In this document: positions 11,153 to 22,500 of the stretch, in pieces
How the letters are laid out: each line of letters begins with the position of its first letter
Position numbering within the stretch: position 1 is the first letter of the stretch
Assembly: GCA_951802425.1 (NCBI GenBank)
Contig: OX637796.1
Coordinates: 4,092,001 to 4,156,000, forward strand
Length of the DNA: 64,000 nucleotides
Source: Clavaria fumosa
Lineage: Eukaryota; Basidiomycota; Agaricomycetes; Agaricales; Clavariaceae
Reading direction: 5' to 3'
Position numbers and translations under genes: made by a program
The notes under the pieces: generated by a model
The model's database searches: none
The model's input: the letters and a program-made list of their open reading frames with translations, nothing else
What the model was told of the DNA's origin: nothing

Positions 11153-11238
11153 ATATCTGATGTTCATTGATTGGTCTTCTGGTCTCACTTTCCACAATCT
11201 CATTGCAAACTCCCACATCTGACTCCCTCGCCCTCACC

Positions 11239-11883
11239 ATGAATAATTTGACAGGTCATGTTGTGCCACCACCTTCCACGTTGCAGTTTTTGGAGATGGA
11301 GACAACAGATATTCAGCCCCACATCACTCTTGAGGCATTTATTAGAGGAGAATTTGGTAGGGAAGATGCCCTTGGGCTAAACAATATTGTGGCACTGGAT
11401 GTTCCCAAACCAGAATTTCTCATGGCATTCAAAGCCAAACTAAAGCAGCACTGATGGGTCACACCTGAGACAGTAAATCTTTTCTTCATCACATGCTACT
11501 TGTGTTAATAACAAATGTTGCAGTGCACTATGAATCTCAAGCAAGTACTTGACACTTTTAACAAGTACTTTGAAGAAAAACCCATGGAGATACTTGATGA
11601 TGGGACTAAAGAACATTGGGCTGATGCTCATGAATTATGGCAACTTCAAGGTGCATTTCAAAATAAGGATTGGGTGTCTAAAGTCATCAAGGAAGATAAT
11701 ATGCAGTGGGACTTTAGACAGTTGGCATGGCAATTCAAGTTGATTCCTCATGCAGAGCATGGAATGTAGGTGCTGTCACTATTCTATCTTTTACTTTAAA
11801 AAAATCATGCCTGTTTCAGTCACACTGACTGGCTGTTGAAGCTTCTTGTCCATGTCCAGTCTGACAGCAAGATCCATATCTGA
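11239..11883 (+). pseudogene. Fragment of an unidentified spliced gene
   Basis: There are three open stretches in order: 11239-11454 (MNNLTGHVVPPPS to KLKQH, then TGA), 11515-11768, and 11823-11883. The last two join cleanly over an intron that starts gtaggtgc and ends ctgtttcag. The first join is blocked by the TGA at 11452. I do not recognise the protein. It lies just outside the copy A LTR, among transposons, so a relic or a transposon-borne gene are equally possible. Confidence 0.35.
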
Positions 11884-12346
11884 TAGTTAAAGTCCAGTCA
11901 GAAAATGCTGGAAATGATCAATTCCAAATGCTTCTTCAGGCTGCATGTCTCACTCAACTCAGGAATGTGTTACACCCTGATAGGGACAATCCATTCATTG
12001 TGACTGCTCTGTACATTAGAGCTCAGGTCATATGCAATGATATCTTGTTTTCTCACTGGATTCACCTGCTCCCAAGGTATGCACACAGGGTTTGACCAAA
12101 CAACCATGTTTTCTTCTAGGTTTGCTATGTCAGGGATGAATGACAATTGCATCAACAATCCCAGTTATTTGAAGCTATATTTGAAATCTACAACCTGGGA
12201 CTAGTTGTTCAAACTGATCAATCCCAGCTTGAAGCCACATGATCACATATCCCAACACTCAAGACTGAGATTGCAAAGAATTTTAAAGATACAGCCTAAA
12301 ATAAAGTTTTGACAGGGGACAAATAAAGAGGCAGTAAAGAATCTTC

Positions 12347-13061
12347 TTACATTGTAACAGTGGTGCACAGATAAGCAGCTGCCTGAATCATAGCTTCCCA
12401 TGCAGGAAGCTCTGCATTCGGACAGTATGCAGGCATATTTGTTGCCATGCTGTCAGGCTCTGTGAAAAAAACATAACTCGACTGCTTGAGCCCAAGTACC
12501 AACCCTGGCAGAATCCTTTCAATGAATTCAGGTGGTGCAACTGAATTTGGAGTAGGGCCCTTCCAAGAGCACCTGGCTAGGTGGGACAAGTTCCACCTCA
12601 TGATCCAATGGTTCACAGCATTGCCACTGTAAGGGAGCTGCTAATGCTGCTCCCTGATCATCTAGTGAGTCCAATACACCTAATGTGGGTAGCTTCCTTG
12701 CTTAGCCATTGCTGGATACCAGCCTGGCGATTTTTCATCGCCCTTACAAGAGCATCAAACTCGTTGTCCTGGTGGGAGAGCTCTGCCTGAATATCCAAGG
12801 GTCTCTTGGCTACAGCATTAGCTTGCACTATCACTGTTTGCTCATCTCTGATGTTGGAGGGAGCCTGCAAGCTTGAGTGGCTTGTGACCACCTCTCATGA
12901 GTTTCTAAGGGCTCTTTGCCCTTTCCTTTGGAAGGCCCAGCCTTCCCACCCAATGGCACCTTGCCAATGACTTGGTGTGTTGTAGCACCATCCTCATGGC
13001 GATTGCCATGTGTTGACAGCATTTCAGACCTAACACTGTCATCAGGGGCCAGTGATGCCAT
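12347..13061 (-). pseudogene. Fragment of an unidentified gene
   Basis: On the minus strand, open blocks run from about 13061 (MASLAPDDSVRSEML, Lys/Gly-rich) to 12658 (QANAVAKRPLDIQAELSHQDNEF) and 12347-12616 (ERILPGLVLGL to CTTVTM). A short intron-like step sits near 12890 and a break near 12640. I do not recognise it. Its 5' side abuts the copia LTR at 13114. Confidence 0.3.
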
Positions 13062-13113
13062 GTCAGCCCTTAGTGGTGGTTCACTGCTGGGCTTCACAGC
13101 AGCGCAGGCACAC

Positions 13114-13398
13114 TGTGACAACTAGAGTTCACGCAGTAGTGTAATGACACATTTATTAGTTAAAGTAAGATAAGGTAAACTGTGGGTACGAACCTAGAGT
13201 TCATGCGGTAGTGTAATGACATGTGAACTCTTTACAACTGTCCGAGGCAAGTATAAATACTATCTACAGGTAATCAACAGCATGTAGGTAAAGCAGAGAA
13301 CAAGAAGGCTAAATGAAAGGGTGGCACGTTGTAGCACCACCTGTTCTGTAGTGAATGCGAGAGCGAGTAGGGGTGGGGGTGAAGCATATCCTTCATCA
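13114..13398 (-). repeat. Ty1/copia LTR, copy 1
   Basis: The repeat is 285 bp. On the plus strand it starts TGTGACAAC and ends CTTCATCA. It aligns along its length with 19384-19671. The outward flank (13095-13113) resembles the leader next to the copia gag start at 18760-18780, so this LTR may also have served as the 5' LTR of a second element. Confidence 0.75.
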
Positions 13399-14640
13399 CT
13401 CCCACTCGCTTCGATGCTGCTATTCGATAACACCAACAGTGGTACAAAACTGCTCAAATAGGTCATGGGGAAGTGGCTTCATAAGAATATCCATGATCAT
13501 CTGAGTTGTTGGGCAGTATTTAAAAGAAACCTCACCACTGGCAATGCGTTCACAGAGAAAATGGTGGCGGATATCAATATGTTTCACTCAGGAGTGCACC
13601 ACAGGGTTCTTTGCAAGCACAATACAGCCCTGGTTGTCAGTGTGGATGATGGTGGCAGTAGACTGAGGGAATCCTAGGTCAGCAAGTAAGGTATGTAGCC
13701 AAATACCTTCTTTTGTTGCATTCACTGAGGCCATGTACTCAGCTTCTACAGTGGATAATGCGATGGTTGGTTGTTTCTTTGAAGCCCAGGAGACTGTCCT
13801 GCCAGCGACAGGGAAGATGAATCTGGCAGTGGATTGTTGGTCGGTGAGATCCTGTGCCCAGTCGGAGTCCGTCCACCCAACCATGTCGATGTTGTCATTT
13901 TTGCCACCTAGAACTAGGCCATAGTTCGTTGTACCTTTCAGATAACACAAAATGTGCTTGAGGGTGATGAGGTGCAGCTTCCCAGGGTTGGGACTGAATT
14001 GTGCACAGAGATTAGTCATGAACTGGATGTTGGGGCATGTCTGCGTAGCGTAGAGAATGCCTCCAAGGCATTCCAGATAGTTCAGCCCAGCAGTGAAGTT
14101 GTTGTATGCCGCATGGTCAGCATCAGTCACAGGGCAATCAAGGGCAGCTGTCCCTTGATGGTTGCTGGCATGGCGACAGGCATAGAATTTTCCATCTTGT
14201 ACTGTGAGAGCAAACTCTGCATATAAGCAGATTGGTCCAATCAGATCGCTCTGTTCATCTGGTTGTGCTGGACCCTAATCCCTAGTATGTGTTTCAGTTT
14301 GCCTAAATCAGGGATCTGAAACATGTTCCCAAGTTCCCCCTTAAACCATTGTATCATCTGAAGCTCCATCGCCACTATAACCATGTCATCCACATACATG
14401 AGCACCAACAGCTCCACTCTCTCTCCTTTCTTCTTCATGTAGAGGCAGTCATCAGCAGTGCTGTTGATGAAGCCTAGACGCTTCATGGCCTCTCCCAGCT
14501 TTATCTTCCACTGCCTACCTGCTTGTTTGAGGCTGTAGAGCAGCCTCTGTAGCCTCCAAACATGCTTGTCCTTATCACTGGTATGTGCTCCATCAGGCAG
14601 TTCCAGATACAGTAAATTTCCTCTTCTAAATCCCCTCATA
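13399..14640 (-). pseudogene. Ty1/copia reverse transcriptase and RNase H fragment
   Basis: 14241-14639 carries the RT with LQRLLYSLKQAGRQW and the YVDDMVIV catalytic box. 13588-14130 carries the RNase H with GWTDSDWAQD, IALSTVEAEYMA and HTDNQGCI. The tail down to the LTR still reads HIDIRHHFL and ILMKPLPHDLFEQF after one stop. The integrase and N-terminal RT are missing. The fragment is cut at about 14640, where AGCT-rich repeats begin. Confidence 0.85.
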
Positions 14641-14715
14641 GGTATGCTCAGTAGTACTGAATTAAATAATTAACTAGACACAGCAGTTAGGTATAATTCA
14701 TAGTGTACTCTTTGC

Positions 14716-15340
14716 AGCTACAGCTAGTGTTGCCACAGCTAGACTAGTCATGAGCCAGCTAGACCAGCTGCAGCTACTGACTACTCTAGCTGGTCTCAAT
14801 TTGTCTTAGCTGTAGTCATAGCTGCAGCTGGTGAGTTTAGCTGACAATAGCCATGGCTTAGCTGCCAACTCTTATATTATAATTATGTGTTCATTCTCAC
14901 TGCTGTAATGCCCTGGTGGCCATGACACTGCAGTACTGCTACTTTGACTAATAATGCAATGCCACCACTATCACCAGTTACAACCACTGTCACTGTCAGT
15001 TCATAAGCTGGTTCATATGCAACAAGTCTAAGAATGATTAAGTCAGCACAGCAGGGATAAAAAGGTGAGTTACAACATGGCAAACAAGATAATAGAGCAT
15101 TTAACAGTGAAGTATTTGAAAGATAAAGTGCTATTCTCAACTTATTTCACTTGAAACTTTACATCAAACCTAGCCATAGCTTAGCTGCAGCTATCAGCTA
15201 TGGAAATATCAATAGCCATAGTCATAGCTGCTTTATAGCCATAGCTGATTGCCAGCTAGGCTACAGCTACAATCAGCTAAGGCTATGGCTATTAGTCAGC
15301 TACTAGTCATAGCTGTGGCAACACTAGCTACAGCTGGACA
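14716..15340. repeat. AGCT-rich foldback element
   Basis: The left end (agctacagctagtgttgcca at 14716) is the inverse of the right end at about 15313-15340. AGCT-rich arms of 150-170 bp face each other around a unique core (about 14880-15170). It resembles a foldback or MITE-type insertion. Target duplications were not found by eye. Confidence 0.6.
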
Positions 15341-15409
15341 AGGAATCCTTATGGTCAGTCAACTTGTCAAGTTAACTTGTCAAAGGTAGTACATGGGGGA
15401 CTAGTAGAC

Positions 15410-15930
15410 TAGATACAGCTGATAGCTGTGGATCTAGTGGACTAGTTACAGCTACTAGGTGTGGACCTGGTGGACTAGTTGCAGGTACTAGCTATGGACC
15501 TTAGTGAACTAGTTACAGCTGCTAGCTGTGGGTCCAGTGGACTAGTTACAGCTACCAGTTGTGGATCTAGTGGACTAGGTGCAGCAAGTAGGTGTAGGTC
15601 TAGTGGACTTGTTGCAGCTATTAGCTGTAGATGTAGTGAACTAGTTACAGCTACTAGCTGTGGGTCTAGTGGACTAGTTGCAGCTACTAGCTGTGGGTCT
15701 AGTCAGCTACTAGCTGTAGATCTGGTGAATTAGTTACAGCTATTAGTTGTAGATGTAGTGAACTAGTTGCAGCTAGTAGGTGTAGGTCTAGTAGACTAGG
15801 TGCAGCTATTAGCTGTAGATGTAGTGAACTAGTTACAGCTAGTAGCTGTGGACCTAGTGGACTAGTTGCAGCTATTAGCTGTGGACCTAGTGAACTAGTT
15901 ACAGCTAGTAGCTGTGGGCCTAGTGCATCA
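15410..15930. repeat. 33-bp minisatellite, block 1
   Basis: These are tandem variants of a 33-bp unit of the form gtgggtctagtggactagtt plus gcagctactagct, about 16 copies. Each unit contains ACTAGT and AGCT palindromes. The period is a multiple of three, so long spurious reading frames with 11-residue periods appear on both strands. Confidence 0.85.
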
Positions 15931-16138
15931 GTACTTGTACAAGTGTCTTGTGGATTGACTTGTTGAGGACTTGTTGCCTTGTTGAGAACTTTTATGCTAC
16001 TTTTGGTGGTCCCATCACCTTGATTACTTTGTACAAGAAATGGGACCTACTTGTTCAAGGCAGACAAGTCATTAAAAAGGTTGAAAAAGTCATGAAAAAG
16101 GTTAAAAAGGCAACAAGACATTTGTAAAAGTGCTGATG

Positions 16139-16920
16139 TGGACTAGTTGCAGCTACTAGCTGTAGATGTAGTGAACTAGTTACAGCTATTAGTTGTAGAT
16201 GTAGTGAACTAGTTGCAGCTAGTAGGTGTAGGTCTAGTGGACTAGTTGCAGCTACTAGCTGTAGATGTAGTGAACTGGTGACAGCTATTAGTTGTAGATG
16301 TAGTGAACTAGTTGCAGCTAGTAGGTGTAGGTCTAGTAGACTAGTTGCAGCTACTAGCTGTAGATGTAGTGAACTAGGTGCAGCAAGTAGGTGTAGGTCT
16401 AGTGGACTTGTTGCAGCTATTAGCTGTAGATGTAGTGAACTAGTTACAGCTACTAGCTGTGGGCCTAGTGGACTAGTTGCAGCTACAAGCTGTGAGCCTA
16501 GTGGACTAGTTGCAGCTACTAGCTGTTGATGTAGTGAACTAGTTACCGCTATTAGTTGTAGATGTAGTGAACTAGTTGCAGCTAGTAGGTGTAGGTCTAG
16601 TAGACTAGTTGCAGCTACTAGCTGTAGATGTAGTGAACTAGTTGCAGCTAGTAGGTGTAGGTCTAGTGGACTAGTTACAGCCATTAGCTGTGGATCTAGT
16701 GAACTAGTTGCAGCTAGTTGCTGTAGATGTAGTGAACTAGTTACAGCTATTAGTTGCAGATGTAGTGAACTAGTTGCAGCTAGTAGCTGTGGACCTAGTG
16801 GACTAGTTGCAGCTACTAGCTGTGGGTCTAGTCAGCTACTAGCTGTAGATCTGGTGAATTAGTTACAGCTACTAGCTGTGGATCTAGTAGACTAGTTGCA
16901 GCTAGTTGCTGTGGGTCTGT
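16139..16920. repeat. 33-bp minisatellite, block 2
   Basis: This is the same 33-bp unit as at 15410-15930, about 23-24 copies. It is separated from block 1 by about 200 bp of non-repeat sequence. A 209-codon open frame on the minus strand (16055-16684) is a by-product and is not annotated as a gene. Confidence 0.85.
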
Positions 16921-17177
16921 GTAAGAAATCGCACACCCCCCCTAACCATGTGACCCGCACCCCCATGCTGCCCCCATGCCATTACCATCACCCCCATCCC
17001 CTACCACATGCCCTCTTCCTTCTTTTCCCTTCACACCCCATGCGGCGCTGCCTCACTGGCCCCTCATGTACAACACATGCCCGCACACTGCCTCCCTCCT
17101 AGTATGACTCATGCCTTGTACCTTACAGTATATAAGTACAGACTCCTGTCATATAGGTTTCCCTAGGTTGTTACCTC
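16921..17177 (+). repeat. Diverged G1-type LTR fragment
   Basis: This C-rich stretch resembles G1 LTR U3. It has a tatataag box at about 17131 and the ggttgttacc block at about 17165. It then runs straight into pol sequence without a primer site or gag, so it marks an internally deleted copy. Confidence 0.55.
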
Positions 17178-18110
17178 ATGGTTTCCAGAGCACACATGAT
17201 ACAGCAGAGACACCTGATTGGAAAGCCCTATACCCCCAAGTATTTGCAGGCAAAACTTCTCAGAAATTACCCAAATCTCTACTGGGTATAGACTACGAAA
17301 TCAAATTCAAGAATGATCTGGGTTTCCTATGCTCCAAAATATATCTGCTTACTGCAAAAGAGGATGAAGCTCTAAAGGCCTGGCTTAAGGAAAATCTAGA
17401 CAACAGCCAACTTGTATGGGGAGAATCAGACTACATTAGTCTGATTTTCTTTAAGGACAAAGGTGACAAACTATGGCCAATCATCAACTATAAATGCCTC
17501 AACTCCTACTGCATAAAGGACATGTACCCTTTGCCCAGGATCGATGAAACCGTAGGAAGTTTAAAAGAAGCTGAAGTATTCACAAGCCTTGATGTGGAAT
17601 GGGGATATTGGAACATCACAATGGCTGAATGGGCATGAAAATACATGGCAATCATCACCAAATATGGAACAGTGTGGCCCACTGTCATGCAATTTGGCTT
17701 AATGAATGTGCCATCAGTGTTCCAACAAAGGATGAACTACATCCTATGCATGCTATTGGCCACCAGAAAAGTATTCGTTTACATTGACAACATCCTCATC
17801 ACTACAAAGACACTTGACGAGCATCAACACTTACTTCATGAGGTATTCAAGGTACTCTGAGAGAATGACCTCTGCATCAGAGAGTCTAAATGCAAGCTGG
17901 AGCAAATGGAAGTCACATTCTTGGGACTGTTAATCTCAAAAGGAAGCATCTGACACTTGCCAAAAAAGTGTAAAGGGATAGCAGATTGGCCTGTACCAAA
18001 GGATAAGCATGCCCTGCAGTGAGGAATTGGACTGCTAAACTACTTCCAGAGATTCATACAAGGATTTGCCACCATCGCCAAACCCCTCTATGAACTGCTG
18101 TGCGACGATG
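17178..18110 (+). pseudogene. G1 reverse transcriptase fragment
   Basis: This matches copy A RT from LYPQVFAGKTSQKLPKSL through ESDYISLIFFKDKGDKL and SLDVEWGYWNITMAEWA, then the catalytic box FVYIDNILI (about 17776) and TFLGLLISKG. It stops in the RT-RNase H connection (AKPLYELL) at about 18105. In-frame stops occur at 17636, 17858, 17950 and about 18020. The catalytic box has Asn where most RTs have the second Asp. Confidence 0.85.
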
Positions 18111-18112
18111 CG

Positions 18113-18778
18113 TCAATTCACCTCAGTCTGGAGCTTCATGCTCACTATGTTGGAGGTAAGAACCTTTATGTCAAATAGTTGTATCTTAATCATTTCCCAG
18201 GATGATGTCTTCGGCAGGGACAGTATCATCATGTGGGCAATGTGAAGGTCAGCAACTGCCTCGCCAGCCTGAATTATGCAGTCTCGGATGTTGAGGATAG
18301 CCATGATGTGGTCAGCCATTGGTGCCCCATCGACATACTTTCGCATGTATAGTTCCTTGAAGAAGTAGTGTATATTGATTAACTGTTGGTTCGTCTGATG
18401 AACTTGTTTCCACATATTCCACATCTCCTTCAATGTTTTGCAGTGGGTAACGTGTGGCCACTGCATCTCATCTGTTGTGCTGCGCATCAAGCCATGCATG
18501 GCGCTGTTGTAAGTCACCCAGTCAAGGTGCTTGTGAAGTCTCATGCGATCTTCATCACTTGGTGCAGATTCCAGTGATGGGTTGGCTGGCCTCTCTGGGC
18601 AGGTCTTGGTGCCTGTTACAACTAACCATAGATACTTTGCCTGTAACACAGACTTCATGTGCACAGACCAGTTAGCGTAGTTTTGACCATTTAGTTTAGG
18701 AAACCTAAAAGCATCCATAGCAGTTGAGTCCAGCTGCCTGTTGCCAGGTCTCATAATCTCACAGCAGCACAGGTGCAC
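18113..18778 (-). pseudogene. Ty1/copia gag fragment
   Basis: The frame is open from 18778 to 18113. It has the copia gag N-terminal signature FPKLNGQNYANWSVHMKSVLQAKYLW and the helical UBN2-type region (KTLKEMWNMWKQVHQTNQQ). The zinc knuckle and everything downstream are missing because the G1 fragment abuts at 18110. It is on the same strand as the RT piece at 13399-14640 and probably came from the same element. Confidence 0.8.
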
Positions 18779-18780
18779 TG

Positions 18781-19383
18781 TGATGACTGTCGCAGCAACA
18801 TCACGTGACCTGTCACATCATCAGTAAGTCATGGGACTCACATGACCACCACCAACAGTACAGCCCAAATGTGTGATGGCACATCAAGCAGGATGCCATC
18901 ACCCTGTCAATGGACTGACACTTGACATTGCCCATCAAGCGACTATCCCTAACATGACCTTGTTCTCTCCCGCGCCCCACCTTTACCGCTATCCCATCCC
19001 CTTGGTATCCTTATCTCTCTCCCACAATGGCTTCCTGTCCCCTTAGTGCCCTTGTACTGCTATCCCATCCCCTCACTGACTGACGCTTCTCTTCTCGGCG
19101 CTATCGCGACCCCATGACCATTTCCCAGATACTTTCATTCCCTCCTGACTGTCGCTCCTGTTGAACATTGATTCATCAATACTTTGTATTTGAATCATCT
19201 CTATGGAATCAGACCTAGTATATATACCAGTAGATATGAGGCCTGTATTCCTTAGACTTTGATATTCTCTAGAAATCACCTCTTTCTACCTCCTTGTTGA
19301 GCCTCTACATCCACTATTCATGTGACCCTCGCGACCTTGTCATGACCTCACTGCAACCTTTGAGCTCCAGATTTAGGATCGAC
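18781..19383. other. Non-coding block between copia gag and copia LTR, possibly another LTR
   Basis: These 600 bp have no coding frame. On the minus strand there is a TATA-like tatatatac near 19215. The end adjoining the gag leader reads GTCATCACA, so it could be a different LTR that served the gag. The boundary with the LTR at 19384 is ambiguous. Confidence 0.35.
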
Positions 19384-19671
19384 TGTGACAATGACTAGAG
19401 TTCATGCAGTAGTGTAATGATGCGTTTATTAGTTAAAGTAAGATAAGGTAAACTTTGGGTACGAACCTAGAGTTCACGCAGTAGTGTAACGACACGTGAA
19501 CTCCTTACAACTGTCTGAGGCAAGTATAAATACTATCTATGGGTAATCAATGGCATGTAGGTAAAGCAGAGAACAAGAAGGCTAAACGAAAGGGCCGCAC
19601 GTTGTAGTGCCGCCTGTTCTGTAGCGAATGCGAGAGCGAGTAGGGGTGGGGGTGAAGCATCTTCTTCATCA
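19384..19671 (-). repeat. Ty1/copia LTR, copy 2
   Basis: The repeat is 288 bp and nearly collinear with 13114-13398. The outer flank (gggct) does not match the flank of copy 1, so no target duplication supports the two as one element. Confidence 0.75.
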
Positions 19672-20073
19672 GGGCTCAACAGAGGGTCCTATCCCCTCTG
19701 GCTGCACAACACTTGTGTTGCACAGGGGTCCTACCAAGGGAGGTATCTCCACTCCCTTTTGGTTGTGCTTTTTCAGTGCAGCTATATGGGGGTGACCCAT
19801 TTAAACCACACTCATTGTGTTGAAGGTTCAAAAAAGTTGTAAAGTAGCTTATCCCTCAAAAGAACCAGACTCAACAGTATGTTGAGTAGGTAGTTCTATG
19901 TAGAGGGATCTGCCCTCTCTGTACAGTCACAACATCATATATATAGGCAAGCAGCCCTCCAGAGGGCCACTGACATAAGCAGCTATGCTTATTGAACTAA
20001 ATATGGTATGTAGATTATGTAATCAGAAATATAGAAGGCCTGGGGCCTTACACAGATTGTCTGTACAGGTTTG

Positions 20074-20760
20074 ACTTATTGCTGTTTTCAGCACACTTGG
20101 CGGACTGCACATAACGCACAAATTTACGCTAATTTAAAAGATGAATCTGAGGTAAGGCTTATATGGACAATCTTATAGTATATCATTAGGGCTACACAGC
20201 CACATTTCATTGCAAAATATGTTATATTGGGGGAGATATAGGTGAATCTTCATTTTTGGTTACACAAACATATGTGATAAGTAACTCAGGAACAAGGCAT
20301 CTGATAGACATGGTTATGAGAGCAAAAATGGTGTAAATTAGGAGGGCTAGGCAGCCCCATATGTATAAAAAAGTATTAGTGACAAATAAGTACAAATATA
20401 GGCATAACAAAATCTGCACCATTTTGTTATGCATATATTTGTACTTATTTGTCACTAATACTTTTTTATACATATGGGGCTGCCTAGCCCTCCTAATTTA
20501 CACCATTTTTGCTCTCATATTCATGTCTATCAGATGCCTTGTTCCTGAGTTACTTATCACATATGTTTGTGTAACCAAAAATGAAGATTCACCTATATCT
20601 CCCCCAATATAACATATTTTGCAATGAAATGTGGCTGTGTAGCCCTAATGATATACTATAAGATTGTCCATATAAGCCTTACCTCAGATTCATCTTTTAA
20701 ATTAGCGTAAATTTGTGCGTTATGTGCAGTCCGCCAAGTGTGCTGAAAACAGCAATAAGT
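20074..20760. repeat. 687-bp near-perfect palindrome
   Basis: The two arms are about 340 bp each and mirror each other with only a few mismatches. They are centred on a 7-nt spacer (ctgcacc, 20414-20420). The outer ends are acttattgctg and its inverse. Transcription would give a long hairpin RNA. It lies next to a chromodomain fragment. Similarity of the immediate flanks continues weakly (caaac), so the true ends may be a little wider. Confidence 0.9.
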
Positions 20761-20763
20761 TCA

Positions 20764-20871
20764 AACAACCTCCCAAACCTCTTAGCAGGGAGGATTTCCA
20801 TGACTTACCTGAGTATGAAGTAGAAAGGATAGTAGATGAAAAGCTCAGGAAGAGAGGCAATAAATGAATTA
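20764..20871 (+). pseudogene. Chromodomain N-terminal fragment
   Basis: The frame reads KPLSREDFHDLPEYEVERIV then DEKLRKRGNK and a stop. It looks like the linker and first strands of a chromovirus chromodomain. No integrase precedes it, because the palindrome abuts directly. Confidence 0.5.
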
Positions 20872-21178
20872 GCTTATCTTATGATTACAGAATGAGGCTA
20901 TCTTCAAAATCTGAGGTTTGCTGCTCATTGGTTGGTTTGCCATCAGTGCCATAACTCATCAGCAAAATAATGTTACAAATGGTATGGAGGTATGGACTGG
21001 CTACATACCTTTGCATACCCCTGTAACATTTACTTGGCTGCTGTCATTTTGCAGATGGTAAACCATTTGCTCTTTCTACACTGAGCACCACACATAGAAA
21101 CATAGAGTCAAGCAGGGAAATGTATTTGATTCCGGTCGCAAGTTGGATCACATCCTACATCAAGGCAGAGAACAAACA
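20872..21178. other. Intergenic, border between transposons and gene island
   Basis: I see no gene or repeat. Composition shifts from AT-rich to GC-rich towards the uL2m gene. Confidence 0.5.
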
Positions 21179-22500
21179 TCAACTCTTTCGCCTCTTGGCA
21201 CCTCTGGGCCGCTCCGTAACGACCATCTTGTTGTTGCTCTTGGGTCCTCTAGGACCCGGTTTCCTTGTGCGCGTACCCTTGGTTCCCCACCCCCAAGGCG
21301 AGACTGGGTGCTTGTTAGATTTCGACCTGCCACGACCACCACCATGTGGATGGTCACTTCTGCCGTGCACAACCAACCACCATAAGCAAGGAGTAGGGAT
21401 GTGAGAAAAAAGATTGAGACAAACTTGTTCATCGCCACACCACGAACGGACGGTCTGATACCCAGCCATCGTGACCTCCCAGCCTTCCCGAGGCTGCGAT
21501 TCTTGTGCATCCCGTTGCTGACCTTGCCGATGGTGGCACAGCAGTCGGACAGTACCTTGCGCACCTCGCCGCTCTGTAGCCGTACATGCGAGTATCTGCC
21601 CGCGTCCTCGTGTGCGACAACCTGGGCCCACGTTCCCGCTGAGCGAACGAGGGCCATGCGCCCCAACAGCTTCAGGGAGATATTGTGTATGATAGTCCCG
21701 ATGGGTATGAGCTTCAGCGGGAGCACATTACCAGGCTTGAGGGTGATCGAGCGTAGAATGCCCACTGCGAGGGACTCTGCCGAGGCCTGCCCCGCCTCCT
21801 GTGCGCCGCCCTCAGCGCCCTTGGCCATGCTTTTTGCCGCCTCGAGCGCGGCCTCCTCGTCAAACCCGGGTATCAACCCTTTCGGGATGCCCTGCCGAAA
21901 GCTCTGCACGACATGGCCCGCGCGCAGGCCCTCGCACGCGAGGATGTAGCTCCATCGGTGTGCGGGGTCCACGTCATCGTCGCGCGCGCGCACGAGCGCA
22001 ATGTGCCCCGAGCGCCCCGGGTCATATTCAATGCGCACGACGTCGTGCGCGCCGGGATGCATGCGCAGGAAGTCGACGACGCGTACGCGCCGCCGGTGCC
22101 CGCCACCTTGGTGCCTCACGGTGATGCGCCCGTCTGCGTTCCGTCCACCCTTACCACGCTTCGCGACGGTCAGCAGGCGCACTGGCTTCCCCTGCCATAA
22201 ATGCGGGTTATACGGTTGTCGCAGGTGGCGCAGCCCTGGCGTGATAGGCTTGAAGGTCTTGAGGCCCCCTTCGATGCGCACGAGAGGCCGCTTGGGTGAT
22301 CTGGTCTTGGGTTGAACGACGGATTGCGCAGCGTACCGGACAGTGACTGAACTGTTGACCGCTGCAAACCATGGACAGGGAGTGACAGTTGTCGTGGTGG
22401 TACGGAGGCGCACCGCGCGGAGGGGTCGGAAAAGGAGCATGCAGTGGCCCGAACGAGACGTACTGTACTGTAATTGGAAAACGGTCGCGTTACCCGCCAC
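21179..22500 (-). CDS. RML2: Mitochondrial ribosomal protein uL2m
   Basis: There are two exons, 21425-22500 and 21179-21359, joined over a 65-bp intron (gtttgt to ggcag). The product is 418 residues, or 398 from the second Met at 22440, which gives a more usual mitochondrial presequence ([13 protein letters not shown]). Core uL2 motifs are clear: [38 protein letters not shown], and [10 protein letters not shown] continuing across the splice into [12 protein letters not shown] and [14 protein letters not shown]. uL2 sits at the peptidyl-transferase centre of the large subunit. An insertion rich in Ala/Glu lies in the middle ([14 protein letters not shown]). The gene is head-to-head with RVB2. 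Confidence 0.93.

Noticed and set aside
16055..16684. 209-codon open frame on the minus strand with an 11-residue repeat
   Set aside because: It lies wholly in the 33-bp minisatellite. Open frames arise on several strands because the period is a multiple of three.
13114..19671. One complete copia element bounded by the two LTRs
   Set aside because: The flanks do not form a target duplication, the integrase is missing, and unrelated repeats and a G1 fragment lie between. The pieces are listed separately.
20222..20612. Two 83-codon frames, one per strand, with nearly identical hydrophobic products
   Set aside because: They are mirror images created by the palindrome. No start context or homology supports them.
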